A stretch of 5,311 nt of DNA from Bacillota bacterium (GTDB taxonomy: Bacteria > Bacillota > Dethiobacteria > Dethiobacterales > Dethiobacteraceae). The notes under the pieces were generated by a model that was not told the DNA's origin, ran no database searches, and worked only from the letters and a program-made list of their open reading frames with translations. This document shows positions 1 through 5,311 of the stretch, piece after piece; positions within the stretch are counted from its first letter, which is position 1; the number at the start of each line of letters is the position of its first letter. The position numbers were made by a program, and so were the translations under genes. The stretch lies in NCBI GenBank assembly GCA_012841735.1, contig DUUE01000273.1, positions 1 to 5,311 of the forward strand, written 5' to 3'.

Positions 1-1608
1 CACGGCTTCAATCCGTTCTCCCACAGGCAGCTGCCGTCCGCCCCCGCCAAAAAAAATGGCGGTCCGGCTGCCGCCGTCCTGGGAGATGGTCAGGCGCAGG
101 TGGTCTCCGCCTGCACCCACACGACGCGTGCCGCTCACCTCTGCATCTTTCAGCAGAAAAAGCGGCTCCGGATTGCCGTGTCCGTACGGCTCCAAAGCTG
201 CCAGTTCGGCGGCCAGTGCCACATCCATTTCTGCCAGGCCGGCTTCCGCCACCACCGGCATTGGCACCTCCTCCGGTTTCCGCGCGGCTACAGCCCGGCA
301 GAAAGCGGCACGGAAAGCTTCCAGCCTGTCGGCGGACAGGGTAAAACCGGCTGCTTCCGGGTGGCCGCCGTAACGTTCCAATAAACCGGCACACTCATTC
401 AGGGCGGCAACCACATCATAACCGGGCGCCGTTCTGATGGAACCGCGCCCTTCCCCGCCGTCAAGGGCAATCAGCGCCACGGGCCGCCGGCAGGCGGTTG
501 CCAGCCTTCCTGCCACAATACCGATCACACCCGGATTCCAGCCCTCCTGCCACAACACCAGGGCGGGCGCATCTTCCTCGGCAGCCGCCAGAAGCTGCGT
601 TTCCGCCAGGATATTTTTTTCAATCTGCTGGCGCCGCCGGTTTAAATCATCCAGTTTTGCCGCCAGGACTTCCGCTTCCGCCCCCTCCGCCAGCAGCATT
701 TCCACCGCCGGCCCCGCCTCTCCCAGGCGGCCGGCGGCATTAATCCGCGGTGCCAAAATAAAAGCAACCTGCCTGGCGGTAAGCCGCTGTGCCGGCAGGC
801 CGGCCAGGCGGATGAGCTCCTGCAGGCCGGGGCGAGCTGTCTGGGCCAGGCGCTCCAGGCCATGTTTCACAAAGATTCTGTTTTCCCCCAGCAGCGGGAC
901 CACATCAGCTATGGTCCCCAGCGCCACCAGGTCAAGATAATCATACAACTTCCCGGCAGGCAGGCCCAGCCGGGCAAAGAGGGCACGCAGCAGGGTAAAA
1001 GCCACACCGACGCCGGCCAGCTGTTTGTCAGGATACAGGCAATGCTCCTGTTTCGGGTTCAGCACAGCCAGTGCCGGGCGCTCCCCCGGGAAACAGGTAT
1101 GATGGTCGGTAATAATCAGGTCAAGGCCCAAAGCCTGTGCCTGCTGCATTTCCGCAAAGGAATTGATGCCGCAGTCCACCGTTACGGCCAGCCTGCCGCC
1201 CCGGGCGGCAAACTGCTGCAGGCTTTCCCCCTGCAGGCCGTACCCCTCCGCAAAACGACTCGGGATATAGTATTCCACCGCCGGCCCCAATTCTTTCAGC
1301 ACGAGGACAAGCAGCGCCGTGGCGGTAATGCCGTCCACATCATAATCGCCGCAAATCAGAATCTGCTCCCGCTCGGCCACGGCCTGTGCCAGCCGTGCCG
1401 CCGCCTTTTCTGCCCCGGACAGGGAAAAAGGGTCCCCCAGACCGGACAGGTCACAGGAAAGAAAAAGCTCCGCCTCCCGGGGCGTCCGGATTCCCCGCCG
1501 GTAAAGGGCGGCCGCCGTCAGGCGGTGGAGTCCCAGTTCTCTTGCCAGCAGGTCAATTGTCTTTTCCTCTGCCGGAGGCACATACCAGGGCCAGTTATTT
1601 GCAGCCAT
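1..1608 (-). CDS. recJ: Single-stranded-DNA-specific exonuclease RecJ (3' end beyond window)
   Basis: RecJ is a DHH-superfamily 5'-3' single-strand DNA exonuclease of recombinational, base-excision and mismatch repair in the cytoplasm. By manual translation of the minus strand, the frame is open from the ATG at 1608 to the left edge: 536 residues, no stop. Visible motifs in order: DYDVDG (88-93) and VDCG (144-147), DHH motif ITDHHT (166-171), LGTIADVVPL (230-239), APRINAAGRLG (286-296), then the DHHA1 domain with GWNPGVIGIVAGRL (356-369), GSIRT (389-393) and GGHPEAAG (414-421), and the RecJ-typical LEPYGHGNPEPLF (472-484) leading into the OB-fold. The metal-binding Asp and His residues of the DHH motifs are all present. 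The start is supported by AGGAG at 1616-1620, seven T residues before the ATG. E. coli RecJ is about 577 residues and Firmicutes versions are often longer, so at least a short C-terminal part is missing here. It lies 114 nt after secDF, an order known from Bacillus. Confidence 0.97.
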   Translation of the reverse strand, partial: MAANNWPWYVPPAEEKTIDLLARELGLHRLTAAALYRRGIRTPREAELFLSCDLSGLGDPFSLSGAEKAAARLAQAVAEREQILICGDYDVDGITATALLVLVLKELGPAVEYYIPSRFAEGYGLQGESLQQFAARGGRLAVTVDCGINSFAEMQQAQALGLDLIITDHHTCFPGERPALAVLNPKQEHCLYPDKQLAGVGVAFTLLRALFARLGLPAGKLYDYLDLVALGTIADVVPLLGENRIFVKHGLERLAQTARPGLQELIRLAGLPAQRLTARQVAFILAPRINAAGRLGEAGPAVEMLLAEGAEAEVLAAKLDDLNRRRQQIEKNILAETQLLAAAEEDAPALVLWQEGWNPGVIGIVAGRLATACRRPVALIALDGGEGRGSIRTAPGYDVVAALNECAGLLERYGGHPEAAGFTLSADRLEAFRAAFCRAVAARKPEEVPMPVVAEAGLAEMDVALAAELAALEPYGHGNPEPLFLLKDAEVSGTRRVGAGGDHLRLTISQDGGSRTAIFFGGGGRQLPVGERIEAV

Positions 1609-1637
1609 AAAAAAACTCCTATCAGAAATTTCCCCTG

Positions 1638-1666
1638 CAGGTAAAGATTCGTCATATTGCTGTCAA
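1638..1666 (-). promoter_or_regulatory. Possible weak sigma-A promoter for recJ
   Basis: The minus strand has a perfect -35 hexamer TTGACA (1661-1666) followed after 17 nt by TACCTG (1638-1643), which matches the -10 consensus only at its first two bases. A start near 1631 would leave a leader of about 23 nt holding the recJ ribosome binding site. The good -35, ideal spacing and position after a possible terminator argue for a promoter; the poor -10 argues against. The -35 sits between two copies of CCTGCAG (1634-1640 and 1669-1675). Their role, if any, is unknown. Confidence 0.3.
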
Positions 1667-1676
1667 TTCCTGCAGT

Positions 1677-1712
1677 AAAAGAGAGGCCCGGCCGCCGGGG
1701 GGCAGTCGGGCC
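1677..1712 (-). terminator. Possible intrinsic terminator between secDF and recJ
   Basis: Ten nt after the secDF stop codon, the minus strand can form a hairpin: GGCCCG (1707-1712) pairs with CGGGCC (1685-1690), and GCC/GGC can pair inside it above a three-base bulge (ACT) with a 7-nt loop. It is followed by TCTCTTTT (1677-1684). The stem is very GC-rich, but the bulge and the interrupted T-tract suggest partial termination at best. That would reduce rather than abolish secDF-recJ co-transcription. Confidence 0.4.
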
Positions 1713-1722
1713 AAACGCCGTT

Positions 1723-3831
1723 TTACGCAGTTTTCGCTTTCCGGCCGCTGCGCTCACGCCACCACAACCACAGCGGGGCCGCCAGAAAAACGGAGGAATA
1801 AAGGCCAAAGATAACGCCAATCACGAGAGCGGTGACAAAGGGACGCAGGGTAACGCCGCCGAAGATGAGCAGCGTGAGCAGCACCAGCTGTGTGGTAAGC
1901 GAGGTGTTCACTGAACGTACCAGCGTCTGCCTGATGCTGTCATTCACCACCGCAGCAAGTTCCTCTTTGCGCGCACGTTTCAGATTTTCCCGGATGCGGT
2001 CATAAATGACGATGGTATCGTTGATGGAGTAACCCACGATGGTGAGCACGGCGGCAATAAAAGTGCTGTTTACTTCCAGGCGGAGGAAGGAAAAGAAGAC
2101 AAGCATCATCAGCACATCATGCAACAGGGTAATGATGGCGGCAACGGCAAAACGGTATTCAAAACGGACGGTAATATAAAGCACCATGCCGACACTGGCT
2201 ATAAGCAAAGCAACCAGCGCCTGCCGCTGCAACTCACTGCCCACCACGGCGCCCACATTTTCCACCCGCAGCAGAGCCTCCTCCGGCAGGCCGTAGCGCT
2301 CCCGGAAAGCGGCGAAGAGGTTGTCCTGTTCCGTGGCGGAAAGTTCCGGCGTCCGCATCAGCACCTCATGAGCTTCACCCTCGGCGGGGCCTTCCGCTCC
2401 CACTTTTTGCAGCTGAGCCCCGGACAGGCCCAAAGGCTCAAGCGTTTCGCGTACTTCCTCCAGGGTAAAGGGCCGCCCCAGGTCGAGCTGGATAATGGTG
2501 CCGCCGGTAAAATCAATCCCGTAATTCAATGCCTGCGTGGAAAGGGAAATAATCCCGGCAACAAACAGCAGCGCGGAAAACAAGACAGCATATTTGAACA
2601 CCCTGGCAAAGTCGGTACGGACTGTTTTGGCAGTTTGCGCAGGCGTCGCCTTCAGGAGGCCTGTACCGGCCAGCAGGCGCAGCAGGTACCGTGTCAGGAC
2701 CACGGCGGTGAACATGCTTGCCAGGATACCTATACTGAGGGTCACGGCAAAACCGCGTACCGGTCCCGTGGCAAATTTGAAGAGCACGGCCGCCGCAATC
2801 AGCGTAGTCACATTGGAATCGAAAATTGCCCGGAAAGCTTCTTTAAAGCCGGCTTCTATGGCTGTGCGCAAAGTGCGCCCGTTCCGCAGTTCTTCCTTGA
2901 TGCGTTCGAAAATAATCACATTGGCGTCCACCGCCATACCCACGGACAGAATCAGGCCGGCAATCCCCGGCAGGGTGAGGGTAACATTAAGGGCGGTTAA
3001 AATTCCCAGCACAATGGCTGCATAAGTGATCAGGGCAATGTCGGCCACCAGGCCGAAAGCACGGTAGTAGACCAGCATAAAGAGGAGCACCAGGATGAGG
3101 CCGGCCACCCCCGCGTAAACACTGCGGTTCAGTGAGTCGCGGCCCAGCTGCGGCCCCACACCGCGGATTTCCATTTCCTCCAGCTGTACCGGCAGCGCGC
3201 CCGAGCGCAACTGCAGCGCCAGCATGGCGGCATTCTCAATGGTGCCCACATTGGTGATGAGGGCTTCGCCGCTGGCGATTACGGCATTGACTGTCGGAGC
3301 GGAGATTTCTTCTTCATCCAGGTAAATGGCAATGGGCTGGTAGAGAAATTTTTCCGTGGCCTCGGCAAATTTCTCCGTGCCCGCCGCATTAAATTTGAGG
3401 GAAACGGCCGGCATACCATACTCGTCAAAAGCGGCGCGTGCGTCGTCCAGTTCGTCGCCCTCCACAATTGTTTCGCCGTCAGGACCGACAAACTTCAAAA
3501 GTGCGGTCTTGCCGATAACTTCACGGGCTTTTCGCTGATCGTTAATTCCCGGAAGTTCAACCCGGATCCGGTCGTTTCCTTCCCGCTGGATTACCGGCTC
3601 CGTGACGCCCAGCGCATCGATACGGTTACGGATCACTGTGATGGCACGGTCAAGCTTGTCCGTACTGTCCGTCCCTTCCTCCGTTTCAACGGCACGGTAG
3701 AGGACATAGACGCCCCCGCGTAAATCCAAACCAAGTTTCATCTTTGTGGCAGCCTGCCAGACTGCCAGTGCGCTGCCGCCCACAAGCAGGACACAGACCA
3801 AAAGCAGCACAAGGAGCCGATTCCTGTTCAT
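1723..3831 (-). CDS. secDF: Fused protein translocase subunit SecDF
   Basis: SecDF is an RND-superfamily membrane protein that uses the proton-motive force to pull preproteins out of the SecYEG channel on the outer face of the cytoplasmic membrane. The 702-residue product carries both halves in one chain, close to the B. subtilis fusion (737). SecD half: TM1 about 5-27, GLDLRGG (34-40), an extracytoplasmic P1 domain to about 235, then five TM segments (about 237-386) with the TM4 motif GMAVDANVIIFERIKEE (298-314; Asp302). A linker (about 387-408) leads to the SecF half: TM about 412-432, GIDFTGGT (438-445), the extracytoplasmic P4 domain, then five TMs (about 537-690) with VGYSINDTIVIYDRIREN (599-616; Asp605). 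Asp302 and Asp605 correspond to the membrane-embedded acidic residues implicated in proton transport in Thermus SecDF. The ATG at 3831 is chosen because AAGGAGGT lies 7 nt upstream; an in-frame GTG at 3858 lies upstream of that site and would bypass it. No yajC is adjacent. A consensus promoter lies about 100 nt upstream. Confidence 0.97.
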   Translation of the reverse strand: MNRNRLLVLLLVCVLLVGGSALAVWQAATKMKLGLDLRGGVYVLYRAVETEEGTDSTDKLDRAITVIRNRIDALGVTEPVIQREGNDRIRVELPGINDQRKAREVIGKTALLKFVGPDGETIVEGDELDDARAAFDEYGMPAVSLKFNAAGTEKFAEATEKFLYQPIAIYLDEEEISAPTVNAVIASGEALITNVGTIENAAMLALQLRSGALPVQLEEMEIRGVGPQLGRDSLNRSVYAGVAGLILVLLFMLVYYRAFGLVADIALITYAAIVLGILTALNVTLTLPGIAGLILSVGMAVDANVIIFERIKEELRNGRTLRTAIEAGFKEAFRAIFDSNVTTLIAAAVLFKFATGPVRGFAVTLSIGILASMFTAVVLTRYLLRLLAGTGLLKATPAQTAKTVRTDFARVFKYAVLFSALLFVAGIISLSTQALNYGIDFTGGTIIQLDLGRPFTLEEVRETLEPLGLSGAQLQKVGAEGPAEGEAHEVLMRTPELSATEQDNLFAAFRERYGLPEEALLRVENVGAVVGSELQRQALVALLIASVGMVLYITVRFEYRFAVAAIITLLHDVLMMLVFFSFLRLEVNSTFIAAVLTIVGYSINDTIVIYDRIRENLKRARKEELAAVVNDSIRQTLVRSVNTSLTTQLVLLTLLIFGGVTLRPFVTALVIGVIFGLYSSVFLAAPLWLWWRERSGRKAKTA

Positions 3832-3836
3832 CCGGG

Positions 3837-3881
3837 TTACCTCCTTCTCACGTAACACTCTGCCTCACAGAAAGTAAACAT
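3837..3881 (-). other. 14-codon mini-ORF in the secDF leader (speculative)
   Basis: An ATG immediately after the hairpin's T-run opens a frame for MFTFCEAECYVRRR and a TAA stop. The stop overlaps the end of the secDF ribosome binding site, 5 nt before the secDF ATG. The frame differs from secDF. No convincing ribosome binding site precedes this ATG: only a GAG about 11 nt upstream, buried in the hairpin. The peptide has no hydrophobic segment, so it does not resemble the SecM or VemP secretion-monitoring peptides. Most likely it is chance, but if translated its ribosomes would end on the secDF initiation site. Confidence 0.15.
3839..3846 (-). promoter_or_regulatory. secDF ribosome binding site
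   Basis: AAGGAGGT, a full match to the anti-Shine-Dalgarno sequence, lies 7 nt before the ATG at 3829-3831. It fixes the secDF start there and not at the in-frame GTG at 3856-3858, which would add nine residues and has the ribosome site inside its own coding sequence. Confidence 0.9.
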
Positions 3882-3921
3882 AAAAGAGGGCACTCAGCCG
3901 TGCACCGGCGAGACTGCCCTC
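3882..3921 (-). terminator. Terminator-like hairpin in the secDF 5' leader
   Basis: On the minus strand GAGGGCA (3915-3921) pairs perfectly with TGCCCTC (3886-3892). Inside, CTC/GAG and GCCG/CGGC extend the stem to about 14 pairs, interrupted by a GT bulge and a single T bulge, around a GTGCA loop. TTTT follows directly (3882-3885), then the broken T-rich stretch ATGTTTACTTT. It lies downstream of the consensus promoter, only about 6 nt after the predicted transcription start. It could be an attenuator of secDF, a terminator for read-through from aroB (no stronger one follows aroB), or a 5' stem that stabilises the mRNA. The sequence alone does not decide between these. Confidence 0.55.
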
Positions 3922-3925
3922 AGTC
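3912..3925 (-). other. Alternative small hairpin overlapping the terminator-like stem
   Basis: GACTG (3921-3925) can pair with CAGTC (3912-3916) around a 4-nt AGGG loop. This uses the whole 5' arm of the larger hairpin, so the two structures exclude each other, as in antiterminator/terminator pairs. The small stem has only five pairs and would be much weaker than the large one, so a switch would need a ligand, protein or kinetic help. Confidence 0.25.
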
Positions 3926-3933
3926 CCACAGTA

Positions 3934-3962
3934 ATTATAAACGCTCGGCTGTTGCTTGTCAA
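3934..3962 (-). promoter_or_regulatory. Consensus sigma-A promoter of secDF
   Basis: The minus strand has TTGACA (3957-3962), a 17-nt spacer and TATAAT (3934-3939): 12 of 12 consensus bases at optimal spacing. The predicted start is around 3926-3928 (a G run), giving an untranslated leader of about 95 nt before the secDF ATG. It separates secDF-recJ transcription from aroC-aroB. Such a perfect match implies high intrinsic strength, which makes the hairpin directly downstream noteworthy. Confidence 0.88.
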
Positions 3963-4066
3963 TTTGCCGTTTATCGTGCCTGCTGTTGCGTTGCCGGTTA
4001 AAATCTGCCGCAGAGCGCCCGGGCAAACACATGCTTCAGTCGGTGAAAAATCCTGCCAGGCGGTCT

Positions 4067-5179
4067 TTATTCACAGGTTAAGAGATCTTCCGCCGTCCCC
4101 GTCAGGTAACGCCTGATGACAGGGAGGATATCTTCTGCCGTGAGGTAATCACAGGTGCGGACCTGCCCCACCGCCACAGGCAAAATAAACACAAGCCTTT
4201 CGCCGACCCTTTTTTTATCCTGCTGCATGGCGGCCAGTACTTCCTGCGCCGCAAGTCCCGGCGGCGCCGTTTTCAAACCGACACGGGCAAAAAGTTTTAG
4301 CAGCCTCGCTCCATCCTCCCGTCCCAGCAGTCCCCGCGCAAGCGCCAGGTGCACCGCCAGCACCATGCCTGCCAGCACGGCCTCGCCGTGCAGGTAATAA
4401 CGGTAGGCAGTGGCAGCTTCCAGAGCGTGGCCGATGGTATGGCCGAAATTTAAAATGGCCCGCAGACCCTGCTCCCGCTCATCTTCCGCCACCACCCGGG
4501 CCTTCAGGCGGCAACATGCCGCAATGACGCCGGTCAGAACCCTGTTGTCCAGGCTGCGGAAAGCCTCCCACTTTTCTTCCAGCAGGCAAAAAAGAGATTC
4601 GCTCATGATGGCGCCGTACTTTACCACTTCCGCCGCCCCGGAGAGAAATTCCCGCACCGGCAGCGTCCGCAGCACATCCGTGGCGATCCAGACCAGCCGG
4701 GGCTGGTAGAAAGCACCAATCAGGTTTTTCCCCAGGCGGTGATTGACCGCCACCTTGCCGCCCACGCTGCTGTCCACCTGGCTTAAAAGCGTTGTGGGCA
4801 GCTGGATGTAGGGTACTCCGCGCATATAGGTGGCGGCGACAAACCCGGCCAGATCTCCCACCACTCCGCCTCCCAGGGCAATCACGGCACTGCCGCGGTC
4901 AAGCCCGGCGGTAATGGCCGCCGTATAGAGCGCATCCGCCTGCGCCAGTGTTTTGCTCTCCTCGCCGGCGGGAATCACGGCCGGGGTGACATGAAAGCCG
5001 GCCTGCTCCAACAGGGAGCGTACCGTATCGCCATAAAGGGGATGGACATTTTCATCACTGACCAGCAGCGTCCTGCCGGCCGGCAGGGCGCTGCGGACAA
5101 CGTCGCCAAAGGACTCAAAACTGTGGGCGATCCGAATCTCATATGAACGTTCCTTAAGCGGCACTTTGATTGTTTCCAT
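4067..5179 (-). CDS. aroB: 3-dehydroquinate synthase
   Basis: AroB converts 3-deoxy-D-arabino-heptulosonate 7-phosphate to 3-dehydroquinate, the second shikimate-pathway step, in the cytoplasm, with NAD+ and a divalent metal (Zn or Co). The 370-residue product has the family length. The nucleotide-binding half contains GGGVVGDLAGFVAATYMRG (103-121) and PTTLLSQVDSSVGGK (128-142). Metal ligands expected from the family are all present and align without offset to the E. coli numbering: Glu184 in GAAEVVKYG, His247 in NFGHTIGHALE, and His264 in HGEAV. Lys142 and Lys151 and the late DKKRVG (321-326) are also conserved. The ATG at 5179 is preceded by AGGAGG (5185-5190) with a 5-nt spacer. That site overlaps the aroC stop codon, and the genes are separated by 9 nt, so they are co-transcribed and perhaps translationally coupled. 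The last ten or so residues form a short tail of no evident function. No clear terminator follows within about 100 nt. Confidence 0.97.
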   Translation of the reverse strand: METIKVPLKERSYEIRIAHSFESFGDVVRSALPAGRTLLVSDENVHPLYGDTVRSLLEQAGFHVTPAVIPAGEESKTLAQADALYTAAITAGLDRGSAVIALGGGVVGDLAGFVAATYMRGVPYIQLPTTLLSQVDSSVGGKVAVNHRLGKNLIGAFYQPRLVWIATDVLRTLPVREFLSGAAEVVKYGAIMSESLFCLLEEKWEAFRSLDNRVLTGVIAACCRLKARVVAEDEREQGLRAILNFGHTIGHALEAATAYRYYLHGEAVLAGMVLAVHLALARGLLGREDGARLLKLFARVGLKTAPPGLAAQEVLAAMQQDKKRVGERLVFILPVAVGQVRTCDYLTAEDILPVIRRYLTGTAEDLLTCE

Positions 5180-5188
5180 GTCCGCCTC

Positions 5189-5311
5189 CTACCGCGTGGC
5201 CAGGTATTTCCTGTAGGCTTCATAATTTGCCAGCATTTCCGGCAGGGAGTCTCCCCCCAGTTTTTCCCTGAGGGCAACCGCCAGTTCCCAGGCCACTGCC
5301 GCCTCGCCCAC
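5189..5311 (-). CDS. aroC: Chorismate synthase, C-terminal 40 residues (5' part beyond window)
   Basis: Chorismate synthase makes chorismate from 5-enolpyruvylshikimate 3-phosphate with reduced FMN, the last shikimate-pathway step. Only the C-terminal 40 codons and the TAG stop are present; the frame is open to the right edge. The visible part includes VGEAAVAWELAVALREKLGG (1-20 of the fragment), then DS, a short spacer and NYEAYRKYL. This matches the typical end of AroC, in which a helix of the form 'EAMVA..LADALLEKFGGDS' precedes 'NYEAYL'. The assignment rests on this short but characteristic tail and on direct linkage to aroB. The identity is likely but less certain than for a full-length gene. 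It ends 9 nt before aroB, whose ribosome binding site overlaps this stop codon. Confidence 0.85.
   Translation of the reverse strand: MGEAAVAWELAVALREKLGGDSLPEMLANYEAYRKYLATR

Noticed and set aside
862..1644. A 260-codon plus-strand ORF.
   Set aside because: It lies almost wholly antisense to recJ, whose motifs are intact. Its composition is that of a shadow frame in GC-rich DNA.
1634..1675. Two CCTGCAG copies as an operator or recombination site.
   Set aside because: The 6-base core is self-palindromic and short, and such words are expected by chance in this GC-rich sequence; no further symmetry surrounds them.
1518..1820. A 100-codon minus-strand ORF bridging the end of secDF and the start of recJ.
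   Set aside because: It is out of frame with both real genes, has no family resemblance, and overlaps secDF and recJ coding sequence.
2119..3000. A 293-codon plus-strand ORF.
   Set aside because: It is antisense to the transmembrane and periplasmic parts of secDF. It is rich in Gln, Gly and His with no recognisable domain, as expected of a mirror frame.
3832..3858. In-frame GTG start at 3858 that would lengthen SecDF by nine residues (MLREKEVTR).
   Set aside because: The strong AAGGAGGT site lies inside this extension, 7 nt before the ATG at 3831, and nothing resembling a ribosome site precedes the GTG.
3985..4060. Short inverted repeats after aroB (TCTG-CGG-CAGA before TTTT; CCT-GGC-AGG before ATTTTT) as possible aroB terminators.
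   Set aside because: Stems of three or four pairs are too weak to support a terminator call.

Overview
The window is a GC-rich piece of bacterial chromosome with every recognisable gene on the minus strand, so it reads right to left. Gene content and signals point to Bacillota (Firmicutes). SecD and SecF are fused in one polypeptide and followed directly by recJ, as in the B. subtilis secDF-recJ neighbourhood. Shine-Dalgarno sites are strong (AGGAGG, AAGGAGGT), and one promoter matches the sigma-A consensus exactly. I cannot place it more finely; a GC-rich clostridial or Negativicutes-like lineage is a guess.

Layout in transcription order: (1) the last 40 codons of aroC (chorismate synthase), whose 5' part lies beyond the right edge; (2) aroB (3-dehydroquinate synthase), 9 nt after aroC, so the two form a shikimate-pathway operon; (3) a 235-nt intergenic region (3832-4066) with a consensus promoter, a terminator-like hairpin at the very start of the predicted transcript, and the secDF ribosome binding site; (4) a complete fused secDF; (5) a 114-nt gap with a possible weak terminator and possible weak promoter; (6) recJ, whose first 536 codons are present and which runs off the left edge still open.

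Two units sit side by side: aromatic amino acid/chorismate biosynthesis (aroC-aroB), and a protein-export plus DNA-repair unit (secDF, recJ) that starts at its own promoter. No gene is broken: aroB and secDF are complete, and recJ and aroC are cut only by the window edges. I see no mobile element, tRNA, rRNA or CRISPR array. The part most worth a second look is the secDF leader, where promoter, hairpin, an alternative hairpin, a 14-codon mini-ORF and the ribosome binding site are packed into about 125 nt.
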